Shown here: one piece after another, positions 27,172 through 36,122 of the stretch | Layout: the number at the start of each line of letters is the position of its first letter | Numbering within the stretch: position 1 is the first letter of the stretch | NCBI GenBank assembly: GCA_000824805.1 | Contig: CCNA01000027.1 | Coordinates: 1-64,000, forward strand | From: Mesorhizobium sp. SOD10 | GTDB taxonomy: Bacteria; Pseudomonadota; Alphaproteobacteria; Rhizobiales; Rhizobiaceae | Reading direction: 5' to 3' | DNA length: 64,000 nucleotides | Position numbers and translations under genes: made by a program | The notes under the pieces: model-generated | The model's input: only the letters and a program-made list of their open reading frames with translations | Told to the model about the DNA's origin: nothing | The model's database searches: none

Positions 27172-29129
27172 TGCTCCACGGTAGCGAAGTCGAGGCGGAG
27201 CGCGACGACGCCCGCGACGACCGGCGTCCGCCCCATGCGGTCGTCGGTTCGCATCGGATCGAAGAGGAGATGTTCGGGCAGGCGTTTGACAAGAATATTG
27301 TCCGACGCATTTGGGGGTTCGTGCGGCCCTACCGCACCAATTTGATAGTCTCGGTTGCCGCGATGTTGATACTCACCGGCACGCAGCTTGTCGTCCCGCT
27401 GATCATCCGCTTTGCCATCAACCACGGCATGCAGCCTGGAAGTGGCGATCGTTCGGCCCTGCTCGCAGCCGCCTGCGCCTTCCTTTTCACCATCTCGGTC
27501 AATTTCGGCGCCAGCTACACGCAAGAGATCGTGATCTACAAAATGGCGGAGACAGTTCTGTTCGATATTCGGCGCGCCACGTTCGGCCATCTGCAGGAAG
27601 TGGCGCTTTCCTTTATGGACAAGACAGAGGTGGGACGGCTGATGTCGCGTCTGCAGGGCGACGTCAATTCCATGCAGGAATTCCTCGAAACCTCGGTGTT
27701 TTGCCTGGGCGACATCATTCTTGTCTTTGGCATCGTCTTCGTCATGCTGTGGCTCGATGTTCGCTTGGGGATCCTTACGTTTTCACTGGTGCCTGTTCTC
27801 TTCATCGTGCGCATCTTCTGGCTGCCGCGCGGCCGCGGTGCCTTCATGGCTGCCAATGAGGCCAATTCGGTTTCCAACGGCGCGCTGGCCGAAGCCATTC
27901 ATGGCGTTAGGGCAGTGCAGTCCATGGACCGGCAGCAGGTCAATTTGATGCTTTATGACGACAAAGCCCGTGCCAATCTCAAGACACATCTGACCGCCGC
28001 CAAATACGCCCAGATCATGGTGCCGATCGTCGATAGCCTGACGGGCGTTGCCATGGCTGTCGTCATCGTCGTCGGCGGCTCAATGGTCATGAGTGATCGC
28101 ATCGATGTGGGTGTGATGGTCGCGTTCCTCTTCTACATCCAGCGCTTCTTCGATCCGATCCGCTCCCTCACCTTGCAATATTCGATCATGCAAAGGGCGA
28201 TGGCGTCGGGAAAGCGACTGACCGACATTCTTGACGTCAAGATTGAGGTCCAGGACAAACCGAATGCCACGGTGCTTTCGCCCGAGATGGACGGCTCGAT
28301 CGAGTTCAGGAACGTTACTTTCGGATACGATCCCAAGCATCCGGTATTGAAGAACGTGTCGTTTCGGGTCAATCCCGGCGAAACCGTCGCCCTGGTGGGG
28401 CCGACCGGTTCAGGTAAATCGAGTGCAATGGCCCTCGTCCACCGCTTTTATGATGTCCAGGAGGGCCAGGTGCTGGTCGGCGGGTGTGATGTGCGCGATC
28501 TCACCCAGAAATCACTTGGCCGTCAGATCGCCATGGTGCTTCAGGAGCCGTTCCTTTTTACCGGCACGATTTTCGAGAACATCCGCTACCACAAGGCTGA
28601 AGCCACGCGGGAAGAGGTTATCGAGGCCGCTATGGCGGTCGGCGCGCACAGCTTCATTGTGCGCCTTCCTGGTGGATACGATGCCGATCTATGTGAAGGT
28701 GGCGGCAATCTCTCGCTGGGCCAGCGCCAGCTTATCAGCTTTGCCCGTGCGCTTGTCGCAAACACCAAGATTCTGGTACTCGACGAAGCAACCGCCAATA
28801 TCGATAGCTATACGGAAATGCTGATTCAGAAGGCTATGGTCAGGCTCCTCGAAGGCCGCACTGGCCTCGTCATCGCCCATCGCCTTGCCACAGTCCGAGG
28901 TGCCGACCGTCTTATCGTTCTTCAGAATGGCAAAGTCGCCGAATCCGGCAAGCACGACCAGTTGATCGAAATGGGCGGTCTCTATTCCAAACTCTACAGG
29001 CTCAACCACGCCTCGTTCGACGACACGCCCGATGAGCAACTCGACACCTCCCAAGCAGCGGGCTACAGATCTGAGGCGCGAAGTTCTGAGGAGCCGGCGC
29101 ATTGGTGCAAGCGCTTTGCCGAACGGTGA
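27171..29129 (+). CDS. ABC exporter half-transporter, subunit B (degenerate signature motif)
   Basis: 652 residues from the ATG overlapping the subunit A stop. Membrane domain about 45-350, then an ATPase with Walker A GPTGSGKSS, a normal catalytic Glu in ILVLDEAT, H-loop AHRLAT, but signature LSLGQ instead of LSGGQ. Combined with the Asp in subunit A, both changes fall in the same composite site, as in known asymmetric exporters. Probable last gene of the nifB operon. Candidate cargoes are peptides, lipids or signalling molecules in bacteroids; none is shown. Confidence 0.88.
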   Translation: MLHGSEVEAERDDARDDRRPPHAVVGSHRIEEEMFGQAFDKNIVRRIWGFVRPYRTNLIVSVAAMLILTGTQLVVPLIIRFAINHGMQPGSGDRSALLAAACAFLFTISVNFGASYTQEIVIYKMAETVLFDIRRATFGHLQEVALSFMDKTEVGRLMSRLQGDVNSMQEFLETSVFCLGDIILVFGIVFVMLWLDVRLGILTFSLVPVLFIVRIFWLPRGRGAFMAANEANSVSNGALAEAIHGVRAVQSMDRQQVNLMLYDDKARANLKTHLTAAKYAQIMVPIVDSLTGVAMAVVIVVGGSMVMSDRIDVGVMVAFLFYIQRFFDPIRSLTLQYSIMQRAMASGKRLTDILDVKIEVQDKPNATVLSPEMDGSIEFRNVTFGYDPKHPVLKNVSFRVNPGETVALVGPTGSGKSSAMALVHRFYDVQEGQVLVGGCDVRDLTQKSLGRQIAMVLQEPFLFTGTIFENIRYHKAEATREEVIEAAMAVGAHSFIVRLPGGYDADLCEGGGNLSLGQRQLISFARALVANTKILVLDEATANIDSYTEMLIQKAMVRLLEGRTGLVIAHRLATVRGADRLIVLQNGKVAESGKHDQLIEMGGLYSKLYRLNHASFDDTPDEQLDTSQAAGYRSEARSSEEPAHWCKRFAER

Positions 29130-29497
29130 TAGTCGACGCGTCGCCGGCTTTGCCCAAGCAGATCGAGCGCCTGTGCGATGTCGAGATCGCCATCACCCAT
29201 GACGGACATTTGATTTTCCCGAAAAAGGCTCGCGACGGGTCCCGTGCTTCTTGTCCAAGCCTCGCGGCGTCTCAGAAAAGCACGCCTCATAGACTTGCTG
29301 AAGCCCGACGAGGATCGCTTATTCATTGGTGTAGCATAGATCGTCGAAATCTGACCGGGCGTTAGCCTCATGGACGAAGCCGAGAAACGCTACGCGCTTG
29401 GCGCATAGCTGGCCCAAGATCTGCTCCATCGTCTTGAGCAAACGGGGGCTTCCGGCGCCGCCTTATCTTGAGCCAAGTTATTGGTTTCCGGTTTCGC
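29130..29497. other. Intergenic DNA, no gene recognised
   Basis: Short overlapping frames on both strands without family features. It separates the convergent ABC transporter and MFS genes. Confidence 0.4.
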
Positions 29498-31126
29498 TCA
29501 AGTCCTGTCGAAATGAGGCCGGAGCGGCATATCGTCATGTACGCTCACGGTTTGCCGTTCGATCTTGTGGTGAATTTTGGGCGGGCAGTCGCCACAGTGC
29601 AGGGCTTCAAGGCGCGCAATGATTTCGGCGTCATCTTGGGTCTGCCTCTTGTTGTGGCGAACATACTCGACCCAAGTTGGCACATGATAACACTCGGTCC
29701 ACAGTTCGGGCTTTTCCAGGTCACGCAGCAGCGCCCATTGCCTGGCGCCATCTCGCAGTCGCGCTTTTCGCCATGATGTCATCACATTGAGAAATTCTGG
29801 AACGTCTTTCTGGTGAATACGATAATCGACCATTATCATGATCGGACCGCTTCGTGGTCGCAGGTCAAGCTGCAGGGTTGGTTCGCAAAACGTGTTGGTC
29901 GGATCGAGTTTGAGCGTTTCAAGATCCGGAAGACGAAAAATAACGCCGAGCAGTCCGCCAAGTACAAGAACCAAGCTTGCGATGAGCAAGGTTCCCGAAA
30001 CGCCTTGCAGATCCGCTAACTGGCCCCAGAGCCAGCTTCCCGCTGCCATGCCGCCATATGCGGCCGTCTGATAGAGAGAGAGGGCTCGTCCCACCACCCA
30101 CCGAGGCGCCGAAAGCTGAACCGTGACGTTAAACAGCGTGAATGACTGGACCCATGCCGCACCGGCTGGCATGACGAGGAGGCAGCTCAGCCAAACGTGC
30201 TCGCTCCACGACACAAGCAAGCAGCTGATCGCCAGTGTAAAGAACGCACCGCGGACGACCCCTTCGTTGGAGAGAATTTCGCGGGCGCGTCCGATGAGGA
30301 GCGCGCCACAAATCGCTCCCAGACCGAAAAAGCCAAGCATCACTCCGTAGGTGACCGCGGTGCCCTTAACCTGTTCGCGAACAACCAACGGCAGGAGAGC
30401 CAAAATGACGACTGCGGCGAGGCCGAAAATGAAACTCCGGCACATCAGTTTGAGAAGGTTTGGCGACATAAGCACATAGCGAAATCCTGCCGCCATCGCG
30501 CTTCCGAAAGCCTCCCGCGGCAGCGCTCGTCGCGCCGGTACAGTTTTCCAACGTAACAGCGCGGCGATCAGGGCGACATAGCAAAATACATTGAAGAGAA
30601 ACGCGAAGGCCGCCCCGGCGGTCGCCACGATTATGCCGCCAATCGCCGGTCCGATGCTGCGCATGAGATTGTAGCTCATGCCGTTGAGCGCAACTGCGCT
30701 TGGGAGGTCTTCGCGAGGCAGGATGTCTCCCATCGAGGCTTGCCACGACGGATCGTGCAATGCCCAACCACAGCCGATCAGGAACGTGAGACCCAGAAGG
30801 GTCCCGGGTGTGATTTCCCCTGTGTAGGTCAAGAGCGCCAGGGACGCTGATACGCAAACCATCAGCAGTTGCGCCATTAGCATGATCCGGCGACGGTCAA
30901 AGTTATCCGCAAGCGCTCCGGCTGCGAGCGAGAAGATCATGTAGGGCAAGGTGGTCGATGCCTGTACGAGCGCCACCATTCCATGGGAGCTGGCTATACT
31001 CGTCATCAGCCACGCAGCCGCCACACCTTCGACTAGCGTCCCAAGATTCGAAACAAGGGCCGCCGACCACAGAGAACGGAATGTCTTGTGCTGAAAGGGT
31101 ACGAGTGGAGATGTTCTCTTCGCCAT
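29498..31126 (-). CDS. MFS exporter with C-terminal monooxygenase-like (ABM) domain
   Basis: 542 residues from ATG 31126; a TTG reading to 31177 is less likely. About 12 membrane helices (residues 15-410) of the enterobactin-exporter/MFS_3 type, with the GALADNFDRRR loop between helices 2 and 3. A roughly 100-residue soluble tail (PIMIMVDYRIHQKDVPEFLN ... WTECYHVPTWVEY) resembles antibiotic-biosynthesis-monooxygenase dimer domains. Such fused proteins are common but their substrate is unknown. A long inverted repeat lies 80 bp upstream and suggests repressor control. Confidence 0.82.
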   Translation of the reverse strand: MAKRTSPLVPFQHKTFRSLWSAALVSNLGTLVEGVAAAWLMTSIASSHGMVALVQASTTLPYMIFSLAAGALADNFDRRRIMLMAQLLMVCVSASLALLTYTGEITPGTLLGLTFLIGCGWALHDPSWQASMGDILPREDLPSAVALNGMSYNLMRSIGPAIGGIIVATAGAAFAFLFNVFCYVALIAALLRWKTVPARRALPREAFGSAMAAGFRYVLMSPNLLKLMCRSFIFGLAAVVILALLPLVVREQVKGTAVTYGVMLGFFGLGAICGALLIGRAREILSNEGVVRGAFFTLAISCLLVSWSEHVWLSCLLVMPAGAAWVQSFTLFNVTVQLSAPRWVVGRALSLYQTAAYGGMAAGSWLWGQLADLQGVSGTLLIASLVLVLGGLLGVIFRLPDLETLKLDPTNTFCEPTLQLDLRPRSGPIMIMVDYRIHQKDVPEFLNVMTSWRKARLRDGARQWALLRDLEKPELWTECYHVPTWVEYVRHNKRQTQDDAEIIARLEALHCGDCPPKIHHKIERQTVSVHDDMPLRPHFDRT

Positions 31127-31205
31127 TGTGGAAACTTCGGAATCGACCGCGGGGCTGGCTCTCTTCAGCTCACTCAACCATGGCCTCGCGGCTCAAGCCA
31201 AGCCG

Positions 31206-31245
31206 CCACAACTATCTGCCTGCTAACCCAGGTAGATAGTTGTGG
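31206..31245 (-). promoter_or_regulatory. 17-bp inverted repeat upstream of the MFS gene
   Basis: Left arm CCACAACTATCTGCCTG (31206-31222) and right arm CAGGTAGATAGTTGTGG (31229-31245) pair with one mismatch around a 6-nt centre. Position and symmetry suggest a TetR-type operator. No T-run supports a terminator. No TetR gene is nearby, so the regulator would be elsewhere. Confidence 0.55.
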
Positions 31246-31593
31246 GCAGACGCTAAAGGGATAGCGAGGTCCGGCGTTATCATCCGCTGGCGAGTTCTTC
31301 AGGCGCACTGAACTCAATCGAGATGCAGCAGTTTTTCAATTTCAAGAAGAGTTCCCGAGTTCCCCGACGGCAAGATGCGACATTTGATCCGATACTGCAT
31401 CGCCTTGCAGCTTCGGACGCTCAAGCGTTCCTCGCGCGCAGGCCTGAGTTTGGCCCGCTTGCGAACACTGGCGCGACCCGGTGTCACTTGCTCGTCGAGG
31501 GACTTTTACGATAAAGCTCCGCGTGAACCGGAAGCGCCAGGATTTCCGAGCGGCGACTTCATTCTTTTATTCGTTTCTCATCAGGAAGGAACT

Positions 31594-32280
31594 ATGAGGC
31601 GGCAAACGCGACCATTCATAGTGGAAGTCAAACAGAAGCGCCGTTATCAAAAAACCGCCCGTTCCATCTGGGGCGATTTCGACATCGCCGCGGCGATGGG
31701 CGAAACTTCAGAGGAACTCCAGAAGATTCAACCGTCAAATCGTCAGCTTATTGACTCTACTGTCGTGGCCATTGATGCTGAACCTTTGCACAAACCGCAA
31801 ATGGAGAATTTCATGGCAAATCGCCTGGAAACCGAAACAGCAGTAATTCCTACCGAACCTGCGGCCGAAGCGGAGACGTCAAAATTGAGGGCGAGAACAC
31901 CGAGGTCGAGGAAGCCAAAGGCCGAGCCGATTGCGCCTGGCCGCAAGAACGGCGCCAAGTCGACATCCGCGACCACTGAAGCACCGCCATCGGCACGGAC
32001 AGGCCGCAAGGTCTACTCCGCAAAGGAGCGCGGCCAGAAGCTCGCTCAGATCGAGACGTTGATAGGCGGCGGCGCCACTCTCAAGGGCGCGGTGAAGCAG
32101 GCCGGCATCTCGGAACAGACATATTATCTTTGGAAGAAAGCGGCGACGCCTGCAGCGGACAGCGACGAGCTGAAGGATCTCGTCGCGCTCGAGGAAGAAA
32201 ACAAGCGGCTGCGGAGCCTGCTTGCGGATCGTCTGCGCAAGGAAAATGCGGAACTGAAGAAAAGGCTTGGGCTGGATTAA
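31594..32280 (+). CDS. SyrB-like symbiotic regulator
   Basis: 228 residues from ATG 31594, preceded by AGGAAGGA; a longer frame to 31375 has no ribosome site. The Lys/Arg-Pro-rich middle (RARTPRSRKPKAEP), the YSAKERGQKLAQIETLIGGGAT helix, the transposase-like HTH QAGISEQTYYLWKKA and the coiled tail EEENKRLRSLLADRLRKENAE are features of SyrB, known in Sinorhizobium for down-regulating SyrM, a NodD-like activator of exopolysaccharide and nod genes. Mesorhizobia often have several copies. The target here is unknown. Confidence 0.82.
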   Translation: MRRQTRPFIVEVKQKRRYQKTARSIWGDFDIAAAMGETSEELQKIQPSNRQLIDSTVVAIDAEPLHKPQMENFMANRLETETAVIPTEPAAEAETSKLRARTPRSRKPKAEPIAPGRKNGAKSTSATTEAPPSARTGRKVYSAKERGQKLAQIETLIGGGATLKGAVKQAGISEQTYYLWKKAATPAADSDELKDLVALEEENKRLRSLLADRLRKENAELKKRLGLD

Positions 32281-32287
32281 TCCAGCC
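32270..32287 (+). terminator. Palindrome over the syrB-like stop codon
   Basis: GGCTGGATTAATCCAGCC forms a 7-bp stem with TTAA loop. It lacks a clear T-tract, so terminator function is uncertain. The following 300 bp (to 32588) shows no gene. Confidence 0.35.
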
Positions 32288-32588
32288 TGAGCTTGCGGCT
32301 TCCCATATCGGCGCGCGCTGCCAGGCGATGTCGTGCTGCCTTTTGCTGCGTTGCGGTGAACGACCGGATTGGGCGACTAGGTTCACCGTTCATCGGCGGC
32401 GGCCAGAACGAACGACATTGTCGAAGCGGCCAATTTTGCGGCAGTAGACCGGTGACGATCCAGTTCCTCCCGAGGATGAATTGCCGCCTTTTCCTCTTGA
32501 AGCGTCATCGGGCTGACAACACATTCTGCAATGGTCGGCGGGAGGCTCGCCTCGCAAGTTGGCTGTTCAGCAGGTCGGGAGGAAGGAA

Positions 32589-32891
32589 ATGAAGGCGCAG
32601 GCCTTCGGTAGTCCTATTTTCGTGAAGTGTGCCGCTTATGTCGTGCAAGAGATTACGAACCTCGAGGACGCCATCGATTTTCTCGATGAGTGGCCCGAAG
32701 ATCGCAGGGACCTGATCCACGAGACTGCCCTTAAAGCATGCTGTGACGCTTATGATGGGAACAAGCCCTTAAGCGCAGCCCGCGCTGCCTTTTACGGCTT
32801 TGCGAAACGGGCCGCCATATTGGAAGATCCAACCTCGGCGATGCAGTGGATTGCCGCCTGCAAGACGGGCGGTGGCAAACGGTCTGTGTGA
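32589..32891 (+). CDS. DUF982 family small protein
   Basis: 100 residues from ATG 32589, preceded by GGAGGAAGGA. The pattern EITNLEDAIDFLDEWPEDRRDLIHETALKAC, followed by ARAAFYGFAKRAAILED, is typical of DUF982 proteins. These are small helical proteins frequent in rhizobia and of unknown role. No evident operon partner. Confidence 0.8.
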   Translation: MKAQAFGSPIFVKCAAYVVQEITNLEDAIDFLDEWPEDRRDLIHETALKACCDAYDGNKPLSAARAAFYGFAKRAAILEDPTSAMQWIAACKTGGGKRSV

Positions 32892-33123
32892 ACAGCGACG
32901 TTGAGCGAGGGGGCTGGAACGCGGGGCAATGTGGTCCCGTGAAGGATTGCGTCCCAGAAAACCAGTTCAAATCATCGTCCGGAAACGGCATCCGACCTAG
33001 GCAGGCATAGCGATGCCAATCCCCCGTAGACCGCGCGCTGCAAGGCTATCGTCTGGCAGCGGGCTAGTTGCTGGTAAACGCTGCGGGCAACTCCTTCGAG
33101 CCGCCCTACGCACGGATTCCTGG

Positions 33124-34152
33124 TCAGGCAAATCGGGTCATGATTTCAGAATGAATCATCACTGCAGTGTACAGAGACGCTTCCAATGGCAAATCCCCAA
33201 ACGCGAGCTGGCAAAGAAGATAGTTGGCCCCGGCCACTTCCAACTGACCGAGAATAGCGTCCCGCACAAAAGCTGCCGTTCCCGCTATGCACAGTTCGCT
33301 TTCAATCGCCGCTTCGAAGGTCAGCGGCAGGTTTGGTGGAGTCGGAATGCCATTGAGCTCGTAAAGAAACTTGAAGCTCTTGATCCATGTTTCATAAGCA
33401 GGTGCCGCGATCGAATAGGCATGCGTGTCAGAACGCCCAATCACGATCATGCGCAGCAATCCCAGCAACGGCGACGGATTACTTTTGTCAGTGATTTCCT
33501 CCCGCTTGGAACGGAAGGCGTCGGTAACTTTGCGGACGCAGGAGCTATGTCCTACGCACGCGAGATTTGCGCCATTCGCGGCTGCCCAACTTGCCGATTC
33601 GGGTCGATTGGTGGCGACCCATATCGGAAGACGCGGGCGCTGATGGGGTCTAAGCGTCAAGGGAACTCTATTCAGCTTAAAGTGGCGGCCTCTATAGGAT
33701 AACTTCCCGCCTTTCATGGCGGCGATTACGATTTCGCTAGCCTCCGAATAACGGCCTGGCACTGCGTCCGCGCCAATCCCAAAATAATTTAATTCGGCTG
33801 GGAGAAAGCCTCGCCCTATACCGAGCTCCACCCTACCACCGCTCAACTGGTCAAGTATACAGATCTCTTCGAACGCCCGAAGTGGATGGTAGAGGGTTAA
33901 GAGCATCACCAGGGGACCCACACGCAGTTGGCGGGTGCACTGTGCGACGCTCGATAGGAAGAGATTTGGCGACGCACCCCTCCTATGGAGAGTGCAGTGG
34001 TGCTCTGCGAGATGATATGCATAAAAGCCAAGGTGATCGCAGGCCTCCGCCAGCTTGAGGCGATCGGCGTATTGTAGGCCGATGTCGCGACCGTCCTCAT
34101 CCAAGTGATCGAAGATTCCGAAATTCGGCTTCGAAGGTAAGACGTTTTTCAC
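33124..34152 (-). CDS. LLM-class flavin-dependent oxidoreductase (second copy type)
   Basis: 342 residues. YAYHLAEHHCTLHRRGASPN near residue 45 and VELGIGRGFLPAELNYFG near residue 100 mark the luciferase-like alpha/beta barrel that uses reduced FMN. It differs clearly from the copy at 848 (different length and insertions), so it is not a recent duplicate. It is isolated on its strand, and the 276-bp gap to dctA shows nothing. The substrate is unknown. Confidence 0.82.
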   Translation of the reverse strand: MKNVLPSKPNFGIFDHLDEDGRDIGLQYADRLKLAEACDHLGFYAYHLAEHHCTLHRRGASPNLFLSSVAQCTRQLRVGPLVMLLTLYHPLRAFEEICILDQLSGGRVELGIGRGFLPAELNYFGIGADAVPGRYSEASEIVIAAMKGGKLSYRGRHFKLNRVPLTLRPHQRPRLPIWVATNRPESASWAAANGANLACVGHSSCVRKVTDAFRSKREEITDKSNPSPLLGLLRMIVIGRSDTHAYSIAAPAYETWIKSFKFLYELNGIPTPPNLPLTFEAAIESELCIAGTAAFVRDAILGQLEVAGANYLLCQLAFGDLPLEASLYTAVMIHSEIMTRFA

Positions 34153-34428
34153 TCTGTTGTCTCCCGATTTGACGCGGAAGGTCCTTACTTCAGACGAAGC
34201 TAGAAGCGATCAAAACAACGGCATATTTTTGCGAGCAACCGCTTTCTGCGGGGATATAAATATGGTTTCTACAGGCAGACTGGATTCTACATACTTCTTT
34301 GGTATTTATAATATCTACGACATCTCAGGCAGCAGTATATCCACTTGCTCTTGTGCCTATGCTTACTCTTACGTGTTGTAGGTGAGTTCTCGCTGGTATT
34401 TAGCCGGCTTTCGGCGCGTTTGTTTTCA

Positions 34429-35859
34429 TCAATCCGCGAGTCCTCGCTTGGTGTCTGCGGCTCGCCCGTGCTGTGGTGGTGACCGATCCGGCGAAGGGAC
34501 GACTCGCAACGAGGCGGCCTCACTTGGCGGCTGCGGGACGCGTGGCTGGCCGGCCAATGTCTCGGCAAGATGACGCCCTGCAAACGCCGCTTCCAACTGC
34601 ACCTGATCCAATTCGCCTTCCCAACGGGCGACCACGAGCGTTGCCACGGCATTGCCGATGATGTTCGTAAGGGCCCGGCACTCGGACATGAAACGGTCGA
34701 TACCGAGGATCAATGCCATGCCAGCCACCGGAACGGACGGCACCACAGAAAGAGTAGCGGCCAGTGTGACGAAGCCGGCGCCGGTGACCCCCGCCGCCCC
34801 CTTAGAGGAAAGCATCGCAACGAGCAGCAATAGGATCTGATCGCCGATCGAGAGATCCGTATTCGTCGCCTGGGCGATAAAGAGGGCCGCAAGCGTCATA
34901 TAGATATTGGTGCCGTCCAGATTGAAGGAATATCCCGTCGGAATGACCAGCGCTACGACTGAACGCTTGGCGCCAGCCTTCTCCATCTTCTCCATGAGAG
35001 TGGGCAGCGCGGCCTCCGAGGAGGACGTTCCAAGAACCAATAGCAGCTCTTCCTTGATGTATCGGATGAGAGAGACGATCGAGAAGCCATTGTAACGGCA
35101 GACCGCGCCGAGAACGATAAACACGAATAGAAAGGCCGTGACGTAGAACGTCCCGACCAACATTGCGAGATTGACGACGGAGCCGATGCCGTACTTGCCG
35201 ATTGTGAAGGCCATGGCGCCGAACGCGCCGATCGGGGCAGCCTTCATCAGGATGCCAACGAGCGCAAAGACCGGCACAGTGAGCGCCTGGAGGAAGGAAC
35301 TGATCGGCTTGCCCATCTCTCCAACCATCGCAAGCGCAATGCCAAACAGGACCGAGAAGAAAAGGACCTGAAGGATATCGCCGTCTGCAAAGGCGGCCAC
35401 AATCGTGGTCGGAATGATGTTCATCAGAAAGCCCGTCACGGACTGCTCGTGGGCCTTTGCGGCATAGGGATTGACGGCTTGGATATCGATCGAGGCCGGA
35501 TCAATGTTGAGGCCGGCGCCGGGTTGAACGACATTGGACATGATGAGGCCGACGATCAGTGCCAGAGTCGAGAAGGTGAGGAAATAGACCATCGCCTTGC
35601 TGGCTACCCGTCCGACCTTTTGAAGGCTGTGCATGCCGGCGATGCCGGTCGCGACGGTCAAAAAGATTACCGGTGCGATGATCATCTTGACGAGCTTGAT
35701 GAAGGCGTCGCCAAGCGGCTTCATGTTTTCGCCGATTTCGGGGTTGAAATGGCCGAGCGCGACGCCCAGTGCGATGGCGGCAATCACCTGCACGTAAAGC
35801 CGTGCATAGAAAGGCTTGCGAGGCGGGACATTTGCGTTGGGGCCCTTTGCGGTCAACAT
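34429..35859 (-). CDS. dctA: DctA C4-dicarboxylate transporter
   Basis: 476 residues from MLTAKGPNANVPPRKPFYARL; GAGAGAG precedes this ATG, and the longer frame is a shadow of the promoter region. SLC1-family symporter with multiple membrane segments. The serine-rich SSSEAALPTLMEKM and GYSFNLDGTNIYM are the substrate and ion-binding hairpin motifs. It imports succinate, malate and fumarate, the main plant carbon for bacteroids, and is essential for fixation in rhizobia. Divergent from dctBD, with sigma-54 and DctD-like sites between them. Confidence 0.96.
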   Translation of the reverse strand: MLTAKGPNANVPPRKPFYARLYVQVIAAIALGVALGHFNPEIGENMKPLGDAFIKLVKMIIAPVIFLTVATGIAGMHSLQKVGRVASKAMVYFLTFSTLALIVGLIMSNVVQPGAGLNIDPASIDIQAVNPYAAKAHEQSVTGFLMNIIPTTIVAAFADGDILQVLFFSVLFGIALAMVGEMGKPISSFLQALTVPVFALVGILMKAAPIGAFGAMAFTIGKYGIGSVVNLAMLVGTFYVTAFLFVFIVLGAVCRYNGFSIVSLIRYIKEELLLVLGTSSSEAALPTLMEKMEKAGAKRSVVALVIPTGYSFNLDGTNIYMTLAALFIAQATNTDLSIGDQILLLLVAMLSSKGAAGVTGAGFVTLAATLSVVPSVPVAGMALILGIDRFMSECRALTNIIGNAVATLVVARWEGELDQVQLEAAFAGRHLAETLAGQPRVPQPPSEAASLRVVPSPDRSPPQHGRAADTKRGLAD

Positions 35860-35952
35860 AATCTCTCTCCCAGACCGGATCTTGGCACTGCCTCTTCTCC
35901 CCGGGTTATTCCCGATCGCTGCGCTCCGGTCGAACGCTGCTGCGCTGTTCGT

Positions 35953-35968
35953 CGCAAGACATATGCCA
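35953..35968 (-). promoter_or_regulatory. Sigma-54 promoter of dctA
   Basis: On the minus strand TTGGCATATGTCTTGC, GG-N10-GC intact. It is about 95 bp upstream of the dctA start. Confidence 0.85.
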
Positions 35969-36029
35969 AACGGAGAGGCCAAGCGGATCGCGCAATTTCG
36001 GATGTTTTCAGGGAGGTTGCGCCACGCAC

Positions 36030-36047
36030 GTGTGTGAATTTCCGCAC
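36030..36047 (-). promoter_or_regulatory. Candidate DctD-binding site 1
   Basis: GTGTGTGAATTTCCGCAC is an imperfect palindrome resembling the GTGCGGAAATTCCGCAC-like DctD sites of rhizobia. It lies about 60-80 bp upstream of the dctA sigma-54 element. Confidence 0.6.
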
Positions 36048-36061
36048 TCCATGGTTCCAAT

Positions 36062-36077
36062 TGGCGAAATCCGGCAC
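36062..36077 (-). promoter_or_regulatory. Candidate DctD-binding site 2
   Basis: TGGCGAAATCCGGCAC is a second, weaker relative of the same palindrome, 30 bp further upstream. Two tandem DctD sites are the known arrangement at dctA. Confidence 0.5.
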
Positions 36078-36122
36078 TAAAGGTGAGTCTGGAGAACGCG
36101 GTAGCGAACGACGGCATCAGCG

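Noticed and set aside
29063..29371. 102-residue minus-strand frame after the ABC exporter genes
   Set aside because: No family resemblance; it overlaps the end of subunit B in antisense.
34210..34240. ATCAAAACAAC followed by TATTTTTGCGA, resembling a nod-box core
   Set aside because: The upstream ATCC...GGATG half is missing, the core CGATTTT is broken and no gene follows in the right direction.
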